A stretch of DNA of 64,000 nt from Fimenecus sp964527585 (GCA_964527585.1 CAZGPE010000008.1:9105-73104); one strand, 5' to 3'; positions 33,605 to 43,218 are shown, numbered from the stretch's first letter. Numbers and translations are program-made. Notes: generated by a model not told the origin, from the letters alone.

Positions 33605-34273
33605 ATGCTTTTCAGTATTCTAAACGGTGCTTCGGGAATCGAAGTTATGATTCTTTTTTTCGCACGATTGTTTGTTGTGTTTTGCACACTTCCCATACAT
33701 GAGTTTGCACACGCTTTTGTTGCGGACAAATTGGGAGATAAAACTGCGAGATTTTCGGGGCGACTTACGGTAAATCCGTTTGCTCATATAGACCTTTTAG
33801 GTGCTTTGATGATTTTCTTTGTAGGGTTCGGATACGCAAAACCGGTTCCCGTAAATTCAAGGAATTTTAAGAATCCGAAAAGAGATATGGCGCTTACCGC
33901 TCTTGCGGGACCGTTTGCAAACATTTTGATGGCGATGTTCTTTATGATTTTGCTGAATATCGTTTCGCTTTTCGGCTCTTCGTTTTTTGTTCAGGCAATT
34001 TATATTTTCCTTAGTTTTGCCGCTTCGATAAATGTCGGACTTGCCGTGTTTAACCTTATTCCGATACCGCCGCTTGACGGCTCAAGGGTTTTGCAACTTC
34101 TTATACCGTATAAATATTATTATAAATTCGCAAAATATGAAAGGTATATAGTAATAATAGTTTTTGCAATGATTGTTTTCGGCGTGCTTGATGCTCCGCT
34201 TACTTTTATTCAGACAAAACTGTTTAATTTGCTTTATTACATTGTTTCTTTGCCTTTCAATTTGATTTTTTAA
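33605..34273 (+). CDS. Site-2 protease family membrane protein (M50)
   Basis: This 222-residue integral membrane metalloprotease has HExxH in PIHEFAHAFVADKLGD within the first spans. The second metal ligand lies in NLIPIPPLDGSRVLQLL. TVNPFAHIDLLG and GYAKPVPVNSRNF are typical of this short, PDZ-less, YwhC/RseP-like group. The substrate is unknown. AGGAG precedes the ATG. It stands between prmC and scpA in a dense plus-strand run. Confidence 0.9.
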   Translation: MLFSILNGASGIEVMILFFARLFVVFCTLPIHEFAHAFVADKLGDKTARFSGRLTVNPFAHIDLLGALMIFFVGFGYAKPVPVNSRNFKNPKRDMALTALAGPFANILMAMFFMILLNIVSLFGSSFFVQAIYIFLSFAASINVGLAVFNLIPIPPLDGSRVLQLLIPYKYYYKFAKYERYIVIIVFAMIVFGVLDAPLTFIQTKLFNLLYYIVSLPFNLIF

Positions 34274-34284
34274 GGGATAATTTG

Positions 34285-35025
34285 ATGGAGAAAATTTCTT
34301 ATAAGGTTGAAGCGTTTGAAGGTCCTCTTGACCTTTTGCTTCATCTTATTTCAAAACATAAATTGGATATTTACGACATACCGATAGTCGAATTGGTGGA
34401 TCAGTATATTTCTTATGTCAGAGCAATGGAAGACGAAGACTTATATGTTGCCAGCGAATTTATCGAAATGGCGGCACGGCTTGTATATATTAAGTCGGTA
34501 TCGTTGCTGCCTGTATATGAGGAAGCCGAAGAGCTAAAGCGTGAATTGACAGGTGAACTTATCGAATACCGTGATTGTCAGCTCATGGCAGGGAAACTTT
34601 CTCAACAGGTTGAAGGTTTCGATAAATTTGTCAGGAAACCGACAGAACCGGAAATTGATTATACCTATACAAGACTTCACGACGAAAGCGAACTTTTAAG
34701 GGCGTATCTTGCAGCTGCCGGAAGGAAACTCAGAAATCTTCCGCCTCCGGTTGAAGCGTTCAAGGAAATCGTCGCAAAAAAAATCGTTTCGGTCGGTTCG
34801 AAAATCCGTTCGATTTTTACAAGACTTTCTTCTGTGGGTAAAAAAGAAAAAATGACCGATTTACTCAGCACTGCTGAAAGCAGATCTGATATGGTTGCGA
34901 CTTTTTTGGCGATTTTGGAACTTGCAAAATCAAAAAAAATAAATGTTATCGGCGACGGTGCGGATGTTGATATTGAATTGCTTGCCGATAATATTGAAGA
35001 AATGAATTCGGAAGAGTGGGAATAA
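34285..35025 (+). CDS. scpA: Segregation and condensation protein A
   Basis: ScpA is the kleisin subunit of SMC-ScpAB. The 246 residues start with MEKISYKVEAFEGPLDLLLH and contain SKHKLDIYDIPI and ASEFIEMAARLVYIKSVSLLP, with a winged-helix C-terminus (VATFLAILELAKSKKINV). The start is the ATG at 34285; the TTG three bases upstream is less likely. scpB follows after 4 bp. Confidence 0.95.
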   Translation: MEKISYKVEAFEGPLDLLLHLISKHKLDIYDIPIVELVDQYISYVRAMEDEDLYVASEFIEMAARLVYIKSVSLLPVYEEAEELKRELTGELIEYRDCQLMAGKLSQQVEGFDKFVRKPTEPEIDYTYTRLHDESELLRAYLAAAGRKLRNLPPPVEAFKEIVAKKIVSVGSKIRSIFTRLSSVGKKEKMTDLLSTAESRSDMVATFLAILELAKSKKINVIGDGADVDIELLADNIEEMNSEEWE

Positions 35026-35029
35026 ATAA

Positions 35030-35611
35030 ATGGCAAACGCTAACGAGTTACAGGCTATTACCGAAGCAATACTTTTTGCCTCCGGTGAGCCCTTGGAACT
35101 TCATAAATTAGCTGAAGTTCTTGATATTGAAGATGAGCAGATGCAACAAATACTGTTAAATTTATCTGCCGAACTTGACGAGAGACACAGCGGGATATGT
35201 CTTTTGGAACTTGACGGGAAATATCAGCTTTCAACACGCACAAAATACGGCGATTACATAAGAAAAATTCTTGAGGTAAAGAAAAACGCTCCTTTGTCTC
35301 AGGCAGCTTTTGAGGTTTTGGCTGTTATAGCATATAACCAACCGGTTACAAAAGCGTTTATAGAACAGGTCAGAGGTGTTGACTGTTCCGGAGTTATTGC
35401 AACTCTTTGTCAAAAGAAACTTATTGAAGAAAAAGGAAGACTTGAACTTCCGGGCCGTCCGTTAGTGTACGGAACAACGACCGATTTTTTAAGATGTTTT
35501 TCGTTTTCGTCTTTATTGGATCTTCCCGAATTGCCTAAAGAAGAGGAAACCGACAGACAGCTTATGTTTGAAGAGACACCCGACAGTAATTCGGATGAAA
35601 ACGCAGATTGA
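35030..35611 (+). CDS. scpB: Segregation and condensation protein B
   Basis: ScpB binds ScpA within the SMC complex. The 193 residues show two winged-helix domains: EAILFASGEPLELHKLAEVL at the N-terminus and APLSQAAFEVLAVIAYNQPVT with RGVDCSGVIATLCQKKLIEE. The acidic tail after LPELPKEEE is family-typical. It follows scpA directly. Confidence 0.95.
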   Translation: MANANELQAITEAILFASGEPLELHKLAEVLDIEDEQMQQILLNLSAELDERHSGICLLELDGKYQLSTRTKYGDYIRKILEVKKNAPLSQAAFEVLAVIAYNQPVTKAFIEQVRGVDCSGVIATLCQKKLIEEKGRLELPGRPLVYGTTTDFLRCFSFSSLLDLPELPKEEETDRQLMFEETPDSNSDENAD

Positions 35612-35633
35612 AATTTATTGAAAGGAGAATAAA

Positions 35634-36359
35634 ATGACGGTTTTGATAATAATACTTGCGATTATTCTTGCATTTGTTCTTCTTTTAAGTATCAGAGTTC
35701 AGATAAAATCCGAGTATTTAGAAGAATTTTCATTAAAAATCAAATGGTTGTTTTTTGAAATTTCAATATATCCTTTGGATAAAAAAATAAGCGGACTTAT
35801 TTCTAAGTTAGGCGATAAGAAAAAAGATGAACCTGCCGCCGAGCCCGTAAACGAAGAAAAAAAGCAAGAAGATTCGGAAATTAACAAAAAAGAAAATCCC
35901 TTCAAGAAATTTTATGCAAATCAGGGATTTGACGGTGTTTTGGAACTTATAAATAACGGCGCCGATGCTTTGGGTTCAATGATGAAAGGAATAAAAAAAC
36001 ATTTCATTATTGACGATATGTATCTTTGGATGTCAATTTCAAAAAGCCATGATGCAGCGGCAACGGCTATTGAATACGGAAATATATCAAGACAGGTATT
36101 TCCGCTTATGAGTTATATTTGTTCCGAATTTAAGGTCAGAAGATACGATATTGATATTCATCCTGATTTTATCGGAACATTAAGCAGTGCGAAATTTGTA
36201 TTTAACTGTTCGGTTCGTCCATTGTTTATGTTGAATACTCTGATTGCATTTGCGATAAAACTTTTATTTAATGTTGTTTTCAAATTTCTTTTTTCAAAGC
36301 CGAAAAAAGATAGTGAAAATATAGATTTACAAAATAATGAAGGCGGTGCCATACAATGA
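35634..36359 (+). CDS. DUF2953 membrane protein
   Basis: This 241-residue protein has an N-terminal membrane span (VLIIILAIILAFVLLLSIRVQ), a charged linker (Lys/Glu-rich, residues ~58-92), and a C-terminal membrane region (FMLNTLIAFAIKLLFNVVFKFLF) with the DUF2953 pattern before it. It overlaps ytfJ by 4 bp. In Bacillus, ytfI (DUF2953) is also next to ytfJ, so a link to spore formation is likely, though the role is unknown. Confidence 0.85.
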   Translation: MTVLIIILAIILAFVLLLSIRVQIKSEYLEEFSLKIKWLFFEISIYPLDKKISGLISKLGDKKKDEPAAEPVNEEKKQEDSEINKKENPFKKFYANQGFDGVLELINNGADALGSMMKGIKKHFIIDDMYLWMSISKSHDAAATAIEYGNISRQVFPLMSYICSEFKVRRYDIDIHPDFIGTLSSAKFVFNCSVRPLFMLNTLIAFAIKLLFNVVFKFLFSKPKKDSENIDLQNNEGGAIQ

Positions 36360-36790
36360 AAGAACAGTCAGCAGCTGGTATTCTCGAAACAACAATCGAA
36401 AAGGTTAAAAATCTTGTAAATGTCAGCACTATTATCGGAGATCCTATGACCGTAGACGGCGGAATTACAATTATTCCCGTTTCGAAAGTAACATACGGTT
36501 TTGCTTCGGGCGGTTCGGATTTCCCCTCAAAATCAAATAAAGAAATTTTCGGCGGCGGCGGTGGAGCCGGTGTTACAATTACACCGGTTGCGTTCCTTGT
36601 TGTCTCGGACGGAGAGGTAACACTTAAGCATATTACGGCTTACGATAACGCTGCGGAAAGAGTTGTTAATCTTGTTCCGGAAATGTTTGATAAGGTAACA
36701 AGCGTTGTCAACAAAGCGAAGAAAGACAAATCTGCAAATGCCGTAAGTGAAACATCGGGAAATTCCGAAGTTGAAGTTAACGCCGAATAA
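36356..36790 (+). CDS. ytfJ: Sporulation protein YtfJ (GerW family)
   Basis: This 144-residue protein has the GerW/YtfJ features: NVSTIIGDPMTVDGGITIIPVSKVTYGFASGGSDF and a glycine-rich GGGGGAGVTITPVAFLVVSDG. Family members are needed for proper spore germination in Bacillus. The C-terminal ~25 residues are polar. The gene overlaps the DUF2953 gene upstream and precedes dacF, the usual sporulation cluster. Confidence 0.92.
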   Translation: MKEQSAAGILETTIEKVKNLVNVSTIIGDPMTVDGGITIIPVSKVTYGFASGGSDFPSKSNKEIFGGGGGAGVTITPVAFLVVSDGEVTLKHITAYDNAAERVVNLVPEMFDKVTSVVNKAKKDKSANAVSETSGNSEVEVNAE

Positions 36791-36812
36791 TTTCAGAAAA
36801 ATAATTTAATCA

Positions 36813-36841
36813 CCGCCTGCATATTTTTAATAGGCAGGTGG
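36813..36841 (+). promoter_or_regulatory. Hairpin covering the dacF ribosome-binding site
   Basis: CCGCCTGC (36813-36820) pairs with GCAGGTGG (36834-36841), 8 bp with one G-T pair. The second arm contains the AGGTGG ribosome-binding site of dacF. It lacks a T-run, so it is not a usual terminator. Confidence 0.5.
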
Positions 36842-36846
36842 TTGAT

Positions 36847-37983
36847 TTGTGTAAAGAGATAAAAATTTTTTTGTCGGTTTTAGGTTTGATTTTCCTTTTC
36901 GGTATGCAAGCGTTTGCTGTAAGTCAACCGGATAATATTTCTGCGGAAAATGCGGTCGTTGTTATCTGCGGATCCAATGAAACAGTATACGGTAAAAATC
37001 AATACGCTACTCATTCTATGGCAAGTACAACGAAAATAATGAGTGCCGTTATTGCCTTGGAAAGCGACAAAATCGACAGCGAAATAACCGTAAGCGATGA
37101 AATGGTAAGGGTTGAAGGCACTTCGATGGGATTGCTTGCCGGAGACAGTGTAAGTGTCAGAGAGTTGGTTTACGGAATGTTGCTCTCTTCCGGAAACGAT
37201 GCGGCTAATGCTACGGCGTATGCCGTCGGCGGAAGTATTGAGGGCTTTGTTTCGATGATGAATGAAAAGGCGGAACAACTCGGAATGAATTCGACTCATT
37301 TCGCAACTGCTTCGGGTCTTGATGCCGACGACCATTATTCAACGGCATACGATATGGCTGTTTTAACTTCTTACGCTATACAAAACAAAGAATTTGTCGA
37401 AATATGCTCATCGAAATCGGCAAGTGTTGATTTCGGCAATCCGCCGTATAAACGTACATTGACTAACCATAATAAACTTTTGAAAACATACGACGGTGCA
37501 ATCGGTGTTAAAACGGGATTTACCAAAAAAAGCGGAAGGTGTCTTGTTTCCGCAGCCGAGCGAAACGGAACTACGCTTATTTGCGTTACGCTTAATGCAC
37601 CTGATGATTGGAACGATCATAAAAAACTTCTTGATTACGGGTTCTCAAAAGTGAAAAAAGCAGCAGAATATCAGTCTGAATTTATAATTGATGTTGCGGG
37701 AAAAGAAAACGCAAGCGTAAGTGCGGCTTTATCAAGAGAACCGCAATTTTCTTTAGTTAACGAAGAAATTATTCAGAAAATCGAAATCGAACATTTTATA
37801 TATGCGCCGATGAATAAATACGATAAAGTCGGAGTAGCTAAATTTTATTATCAAAACGGATTTCTCGCAGATGAAGTTGAGATAATCCTTGACAGTAATG
37901 TTGAAAACAGTACCCAATTGAATTCTTTGGGTGAAAATAAAAATTTTATTAAAAAAATAATCGGTAAATTAAGAGGAGAGTAA
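36847..37983 (+). CDS. dacF: D-alanyl-D-alanine carboxypeptidase (DacF/DacB type)
   Basis: This penicillin-binding protein trims peptidoglycan stem peptides. The ~378 residues have a signal peptide (FLSVLGLIFLFGMQAFA), then SMASTTKIM (SxxK), SSGNDAANA (SxN) and the KTG triad in IGVKTGFTKKSGRCLV. After the catalytic domain a beta-rich domain ends in a basic tail. The start is uncertain: TTG 36847 has AGGTGG at good spacing, while the in-frame GTG 36838 lies within that sequence. The location next to ytfJ fits sporulation DacF. Confidence 0.92.
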   Translation: MCKEIKIFLSVLGLIFLFGMQAFAVSQPDNISAENAVVVICGSNETVYGKNQYATHSMASTTKIMSAVIALESDKIDSEITVSDEMVRVEGTSMGLLAGDSVSVRELVYGMLLSSGNDAANATAYAVGGSIEGFVSMMNEKAEQLGMNSTHFATASGLDADDHYSTAYDMAVLTSYAIQNKEFVEICSSKSASVDFGNPPYKRTLTNHNKLLKTYDGAIGVKTGFTKKSGRCLVSAAERNGTTLICVTLNAPDDWNDHKKLLDYGFSKVKKAAEYQSEFIIDVAGKENASVSAALSREPQFSLVNEEIIQKIEIEHFIYAPMNKYDKVGVAKFYYQNGFLADEVEIILDSNVENSTQLNSLGENKNFIKKIIGKLRGE

Positions 37984-37984
37984 A

Positions 37985-38713
37985 ATGGCTGACGAAAAAA
38001 TCCGCCTTCAAAAATACCTTGCGGAATGCGGCGTAGCTTCAAGGAGAAAATCCGAAGAATTTATAAGTGCGGGAAAAGTAAAGGTTAACGGTACAATCGC
38101 ATCTTTAGGTGATAAAATAAATCCGAAATATGATAAAGTAACACTTAACGGAAAAAAAGTTGTAAGTTCAAAAAAGAATGTTTACATTATGCTTAATAAA
38201 CCGAGAGGTTTTATTACAACAATGAGCGATGAACACGACCGTAAATGTGTAGCTCAGCTTGTAAGCGGAATAAATACCAGAATTTATCCGGTGGGACGGC
38301 TTGACAGAGAATCGGAAGGTCTTTTGCTTATGACAAATGACGGAGAATTTGCAAATGCACTTACACATCCGTCAAAGCATATACCGAAAACATACCGTGT
38401 AACAATAAGACCGGAAATTACAAAAGAGCAGGCAACTCAATTCAGAAACGGAATTGAAATCGAAGGGAAAATGACTGCTCCCGCCGATTTGAGAATTCTT
38501 GAAACTCAGGAAAACAGAACGGTTGTCGAAGTAACGATTTACGAAGGACGGAACAGACAGATAAGAAAAATGTTTGAAAGTCTCGGTATTGAAGTTGCAA
38601 GACTTAAACGCACAAAAGTCGGAAATTTGAAACTCGGTATGTTAAAACAGGGTGATTACAGGAAATTAACAAATGATGAAGTTGATGCACTGTATGAACT
38701 CGCCGGAAAGTAA
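37985..38713 (+). CDS. rRNA pseudouridine synthase, RsuA/RluB family
   Basis: The 242 residues begin with an S4 RNA-binding domain (RLQKYLAECGVASRRKSEEF) and continue to the catalytic YPVGRLDRESEGLLLMTNDG, where the Asp is the catalytic residue, and then GRNRQIRKMFESLG. RluB (23S) is the more likely Firmicute member, but RsuA is not excluded. The ATG starts 1 bp after dacF. Confidence 0.92.
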   Translation: MADEKIRLQKYLAECGVASRRKSEEFISAGKVKVNGTIASLGDKINPKYDKVTLNGKKVVSSKKNVYIMLNKPRGFITTMSDEHDRKCVAQLVSGINTRIYPVGRLDRESEGLLLMTNDGEFANALTHPSKHIPKTYRVTIRPEITKEQATQFRNGIEIEGKMTAPADLRILETQENRTVVEVTIYEGRNRQIRKMFESLGIEVARLKRTKVGNLKLGMLKQGDYRKLTNDEVDALYELAGK

Positions 38714-38723
38714 TCCATATATA

Positions 38724-38752
38724 TTGACATATTAAGTGAAAAATAGTAAAAT
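38724..38752 (+). promoter_or_regulatory. SigA-like promoter of yicC-remA-gmk-rpoZ
   Basis: Consensus TTGACA (38724-38729), a 17-bp spacer and TAAAAT (38747-38752). Confidence 0.8.
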
Positions 38753-38782
38753 ATTAAGACTAAATTCAGGATGGGCGAATAT

Positions 38783-39661
38783 ATGATAAAAAGTATGACA
38801 GGGTACGGAAGAGCCGAAGAAACCGTCGGTTCTATGAACATTTCGGTTGAATTAAAAAGCGTTAATCACAGATATTTTGAATTTTCCGCAAGAGTTCCGA
38901 GAATATACGGTTTTCTCGAAGAAAAAATGAAATCTTATGTTAACAGCCTTGTTTCAAGAGGAAAAATCGAGTGCTATGTAAGTGTCGAAAATCTTGAGGA
39001 TGCCGAAACACAGATTCTTGTTAATAAAGCGCTTGCGCAAGGATACTTAAATGCCGTTAAAGAACTGTCGGACGAGTATTCGCTTGACGGTACTATCTCG
39101 GCAATGACACTTTCCCGTTATCCCGATGTACTTACCGTCCATAAAGCCGCAGAAGATGAATATAAGATTTGGCAGGCTGTTAAATCGGTTGCCGAAAAAG
39201 CAGTTGAAAGATTTATTCAAATGCGTGAGGTTGAAGGTGAGAGGCTTAAAAACGATGTTCTCTCAAGAGCAGATTATATAATCGAATGTGTCGGTTTTAT
39301 CGAAGAGCGTTCGCCTCAGACAGTTAAAGAATATAACGAAAAACTGAAAAACAGAATAAAAGATCTTATTGCAGATGCAACTGTCGATGAACAGAGATTA
39401 CTTAATGAAGCCGCTATTTTTGCCGATAAAATCGCAGTTGCCGAAGAAACGGTCCGTTTGAGAAGCCATATTTCTCAATTGAGAACATTTATGCAGGCTG
39501 ATGAAGCAATCGGCAGAAAATTGGATTTTCTTGTTCAGGAAATAAACAGAGAAGCAAATACTATCGGTTCAAAAGCTCAGGATGTTGAAATCGCAAAGCG
39601 TGTTATTTCAATAAAAGCCGAAGTTGAGAAAATCAGAGAACAAATTCAAAATATCGAATAA
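38783..39661 (+). CDS. YicC/YloC family endoribonuclease
   Basis: This 292-residue protein begins MIKSMTGYGRAEE, the family signature, and ends with RLRSHISQLRTFMQADEAIG, GRKLDFLVQEINREANTIGSK and VEKIREQIQNIE. YicC-type proteins are reported as RNases acting on small RNAs; this is family knowledge. I use the ATG at 38783; the one at 38771 lies in the ribosome-binding site. RemA, Gmk and omega follow, as in Bacillus yloC. Confidence 0.93.
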   Translation: MIKSMTGYGRAEETVGSMNISVELKSVNHRYFEFSARVPRIYGFLEEKMKSYVNSLVSRGKIECYVSVENLEDAETQILVNKALAQGYLNAVKELSDEYSLDGTISAMTLSRYPDVLTVHKAAEDEYKIWQAVKSVAEKAVERFIQMREVEGERLKNDVLSRADYIIECVGFIEERSPQTVKEYNEKLKNRIKDLIADATVDEQRLLNEAAIFADKIAVAEETVRLRSHISQLRTFMQADEAIGRKLDFLVQEINREANTIGSKAQDVEIAKRVISIKAEVEKIREQIQNIE

Positions 39662-39673
39662 GGAAGTTGTCAA

Positions 39674-39937
39674 ATGAAACTAATAAACATCGGCTTTGGC
39701 AATGCGGTTAACTCAAGCCGTGTACTTTCGGTAGTTAATCCGGAGTCTGCACCTGTTAAAAGACTTGTTCAGGAAGCAAAAGAACAAAGATTGTTGATTG
39801 ATGCGACGCAGGGAAGAAGAACCCGTGCCGTTATTATTACCGACAGTAATCATGTCATACTTTCATATCTTCAAACCGAAAAAATATTAAGCCGTTTTAA
39901 CGAAGAAACTGTATCGGAGGAACTGATAAATGAATAA
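39674..39937 (+). CDS. RemA/DUF370 family regulator
   Basis: An 87-residue protein with the RemA signature: IGFGNAVNSSRVLSVVNPES, PVKRLVQEAKEQRLLIDATQ and RRTRAVIITDSNHVILS. RemA forms rings that bind DNA and activates matrix genes in Bacillus. Here it lies between yicC and gmk, overlapping gmk by 8 bp, its standard place. The target genes in this organism are unknown. Confidence 0.93.
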   Translation: MKLINIGFGNAVNSSRVLSVVNPESAPVKRLVQEAKEQRLLIDATQGRRTRAVIITDSNHVILSYLQTEKILSRFNEETVSEELINE

Positions 39938-40487
39938 TAAAGGTAGACTCGTCCTTTTTTCAGGGCCTTCCGGTGTCGGAAAAGATACTTTACTTGAAAT
40001 TTTAATGAAAAAAAAGCCGGAACTTCGTCATTCTGTTTCGATGACAACCCGAAAAAGACGGGAGAACGAAGTTGACGGAGTTGATTACTATTTTGTAAGC
40101 CGTGAACACTTTGAAGAAATGATCGAATCAAACGATGTTCTTGAGTATACGCAATACGGCGTAAATCTTTACGGAACTCCGAAAAAGCCGATTGACGATT
40201 GGCTTGATAAAGGCGAAACCGTTATTCTTAAAATCGAAGTTCACGGGGCCGAAAACATCAAAAAACTTTATCCCGAAGATTCTTTGGCGATTTTTATTAT
40301 GCCGCCGTCGGTTGAAGTCCTTGAACAAAGACTGCGTTTAAGAGGAACAGAAAACGAAGAAGATCTTCTCAGAAGAATGAAGATCGCAACTTCGGAAATC
40401 GAAAAAAGCGTTTCATACGATTACATTGTTATTAACGATGATCTCGAAAGCGCCGCACAGGAAATAATTAAAATTTTAGATAAATAA
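39930..40487 (+). CDS. gmk: Guanylate kinase
   Basis: Gmk phosphorylates GMP to GDP. The 185 residues show the P-loop FSGPSGVGKDTLLE, the GMP-binding SMTTRKRRENEVDGVDYYFV, and RLRLRGTENEEDLLRRM. AGGAGG-like bases precede the start, which lies inside the remA end. It is standard in length and position. Confidence 0.97.
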   Translation: MNNKGRLVLFSGPSGVGKDTLLEILMKKKPELRHSVSMTTRKRRENEVDGVDYYFVSREHFEEMIESNDVLEYTQYGVNLYGTPKKPIDDWLDKGETVILKIEVHGAENIKKLYPEDSLAIFIMPPSVEVLEQRLRLRGTENEEDLLRRMKIATSEIEKSVSYDYIVINDDLESAAQEIIKILDK

Positions 40488-40505
40488 TACAGAGAGGTAA
40501 TATTT

Positions 40506-40718
40506 ATGGTATTTAATCCTAATTTAACTGAAGTTTTGTCAAATCATCTCAGCCGTTATTCACTTGTAATCGCAACTGCGAAAAGAGCGAGAGAAATTGC
40601 TCAGGAAGCTGAAGAGAACGGTGAAATTCTTATCGAAAAACCCGTAAGCCTTGCACTTGATGAAATAGTCGAAGGCAAGATTAAGGTTATCGAACCGGAA
40701 GAAATCAGATATATATGA
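40506..40718 (+). CDS. rpoZ: RNA polymerase omega subunit
   Basis: This small subunit (70 residues) helps assemble RNA polymerase. The motif SRYSLVIATAKRAREIAQEAEE is the omega signature, followed by KPVSLALDEIVEGKIKV. It lies after gmk, its classic place, with GAGAGGT upstream. Confidence 0.95.
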   Translation: MVFNPNLTEVLSNHLSRYSLVIATAKRAREIAQEAEENGEILIEKPVSLALDEIVEGKIKVIEPEEIRYI

Positions 40719-40752
40719 ATCTTCGGTAATTTGTTGTCGGGAGGTGTATTCA

Positions 40753-43209
40753 ATGTCCGAAATCATTGCTAAAGTTGCGGTGGAAAACACCGCATACAGT
40801 TTTGACGAGGCGTTTGATTATGCAATTCCCGACTTTTTGCTTTCTCAGGTAAAACCCGGTGTAAGAGTCAGTGTTCCGTTCGGAAGAGCGAATACAAGAA
40901 GACAGGGATTTGTCTTTGCTTTAAGAGAGAAAAAAGACAATGTTGAGCTTAAAAATATAATTGCGGTGCTTGATACGGCACCGCTTCTTAATAATGAAAT
41001 GCTCAGAATTGCCGTTTTTCTTAAAGAACATACTTTTTGTACGCTTTATGAGGCGGCAAAATCGCTTCTGCCGTCCGGATTCGGCTTAAAAGTTGTCAAC
41101 TCTTATATTGTTAATCCGAATTTTATATATGATGAAGAACTTGATCTCAATGATGATGAGAGAGAAGTTCTGACTTATCTTCAAGGAAAAAACTATGTTT
41201 ATGAAGAAAAAATATTAAAGGATTTAGGAATTGATAAACATTGCGGGGTTGTAAAAAATCTTTCATCCAAAGGTTATTTAATAAGCAACGCCTTTACCGT
41301 TGAGCGTGTCGGAAACGCTTCTGTAAAAACAGCAAGACTTACACAGTTTTATTTTGAGGGGATAAATCTCCCTAAGTTTTCCGTAAAGCAGAAATCGGTA
41401 ATAAAACTGCTTGAAGATATAGGCTCTGCAAGTGTAAAAGAGATTTGTTATTTTACAGGTGTAACCTATGCGGTGATTGTAACGCTTGAGAAAAAAGGCG
41501 TAATCGAAGTATTTGAAAACGAAACATACCGTAAACCTAAAATAAATAAAACTCTTCATATATCAAAAGAACTTGTTCTTTCCGATGAACAAAACAAAGC
41601 TTATGAAGATTTGTCCGAAAAATACCGTCAGCACAAAGCCCATATATCTCTTCTCTTCGGAGTAACCGGTTCGGGAAAAACAACGGTTTTTTTGAAGATG
41701 ATAGATGAAGTTATATCTGACGGAAAATCGGTAATTGTTATGGTTCCGGAAATTTCGCTTACCCCACAGTTGCTTTCGATTTTTTACGAGCGCTACGGTG
41801 ATGAAGTTGCCGTATTTCACAGCGGTCTTTCAATGGGTGAAAGAAAAGATGAATGGAAGCGGGTTTATGATAAAAAAGCCAAAATAGCCGTCGGAACACG
41901 CTCCGCTGTTTTCGCTCCGCTGGAAAATCTCGGTTTGATTATTATTGACGAAGAACAGGAATCTTCGTATAAATCGGAGATGACTCCGAGATACAATGCA
42001 AAAGATGTTGCGAAGTTCAGAATCGGATATAACGATGCTCTTCTCGTTCTTGCTTCAGCAACACCTTCCGTATGCGATTATGCTGCCGCAAAGAACGGGC
42101 AGATCTCAATTAACACTCTTACCCGGCGCTACGGAAATTCTGTTTTGCCCGAAGTTATAACAACCGAAATGAAGTATTCCGCCGATGCAAAAGTAAGGAA
42201 AAATCTTTCTTATGAATTGGAAAACGCAATAAGCGAAAATCTTGAAAACGGGCATCAAACAATACTTTTGCTTAACAGAAGAGGTTTTAATACATTTGCA
42301 AGTTGCGGTGCGTGCGGAAAAGTCAAAGTTTGTCCTCATTGCAGTATATCTCTCACTTATCACACGAAAAACCACCGCTTAATGTGCCATTACTGCGGTT
42401 ATTCCGAACCGTTTTCCGACGAATGTCGTTTTTGCGGAGAAAAAAGTATTGTTTATTCGGGATTCGGTACTCAAAAACTTGAGGACGAATTAAGCGAAAA
42501 ATTTCCTCAGGCAAAACTTTTGCGGCTTGATACCGATTCAACATCGACAAGGTATTTTTTTGAAAATTCTTTGAAAGATTTTGCTGACGGAAAATACGAT
42601 ATTCTTATCGGAACGCAAATGGTCGCAAAAGGATTGGATTTTCCGAATGTTACGCTTGTAGGCGTAATTTCAATTGACCAGCAGTTGTTTAATGACGACT
42701 ATAAAAGTGCGGAGAGGGCTTTTGACCTTTTAACGCAAGTTGTCGGCCGTTCCGGAAGGGGAAATGTTAAAGGAAAAGCGATAATTCAAACTGCGTTTCC
42801 CGAAAACGATATAATTCGGCTTGCGGCCGAGCAAAACTACGAAGCGTTTTACGATTCGGAAATTAAAATCAGAAAAGCTTTGGTATATCCGCCGTACTGC
42901 GATTTCTGTGCGATAAATTTTGTCGGTAAAGATGAAGTTAAAACAAAATCGGCAGCGAAATGTTTTTTCAAAAGCGTAAAATATTTACATTCTTACGGCT
43001 ATCCGGATTTGAGTATTATATTGCTCAGTCCGATAACTCCGAGGGTTGAAAAAATTGCGGACAAGTACCGTTACAGAGTAATAATTAAATGTAAAAACGG
43101 TTCTCGGCTGAGAAGTTTTGTTTCTACATTATTAAAAAACTATATGAACGATAAAAGATTTAAGGATGTTACCGTTTATGCGGATATAAATCCCGAAAAT
43201 ATGTTTTGA
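40753..43209 (+). CDS. priA: Primosomal protein N' (PriA helicase)
   Basis: PriA restarts stalled replication forks. The 818 residues carry an N-terminal DNA-binding domain (IAKVAVENTAYSFDEAFDYAIP), Walker A LFGVTGSGKTTVF, the helicase box IIIDEEQESSYKSE, and a zinc-binding region with paired cysteines (CGACGKVKVCPHC, CHYCGY, CRFCG). GTQMVAKGLDFPNVTLVG and QVVGRSGRGNVKG follow. I start at the ATG at 40753 after GGGAGGTG. def and fmt follow, the usual order. Confidence 0.96.
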   Translation: MSEIIAKVAVENTAYSFDEAFDYAIPDFLLSQVKPGVRVSVPFGRANTRRQGFVFALREKKDNVELKNIIAVLDTAPLLNNEMLRIAVFLKEHTFCTLYEAAKSLLPSGFGLKVVNSYIVNPNFIYDEELDLNDDEREVLTYLQGKNYVYEEKILKDLGIDKHCGVVKNLSSKGYLISNAFTVERVGNASVKTARLTQFYFEGINLPKFSVKQKSVIKLLEDIGSASVKEICYFTGVTYAVIVTLEKKGVIEVFENETYRKPKINKTLHISKELVLSDEQNKAYEDLSEKYRQHKAHISLLFGVTGSGKTTVFLKMIDEVISDGKSVIVMVPEISLTPQLLSIFYERYGDEVAVFHSGLSMGERKDEWKRVYDKKAKIAVGTRSAVFAPLENLGLIIIDEEQESSYKSEMTPRYNAKDVAKFRIGYNDALLVLASATPSVCDYAAAKNGQISINTLTRRYGNSVLPEVITTEMKYSADAKVRKNLSYELENAISENLENGHQTILLLNRRGFNTFASCGACGKVKVCPHCSISLTYHTKNHRLMCHYCGYSEPFSDECRFCGEKSIVYSGFGTQKLEDELSEKFPQAKLLRLDTDSTSTRYFFENSLKDFADGKYDILIGTQMVAKGLDFPNVTLVGVISIDQQLFNDDYKSAERAFDLLTQVVGRSGRGNVKGKAIIQTAFPENDIIRLAAEQNYEAFYDSEIKIRKALVYPPYCDFCAINFVGKDEVKTKSAAKCFFKSVKYLHSYGYPDLSIILLSPITPRVEKIADKYRYRVIIKCKNGSRLRSFVSTLLKNYMNDKRFKDVTVYADINPENMF

Positions 43210-43218
43210 GGTGTGAAA

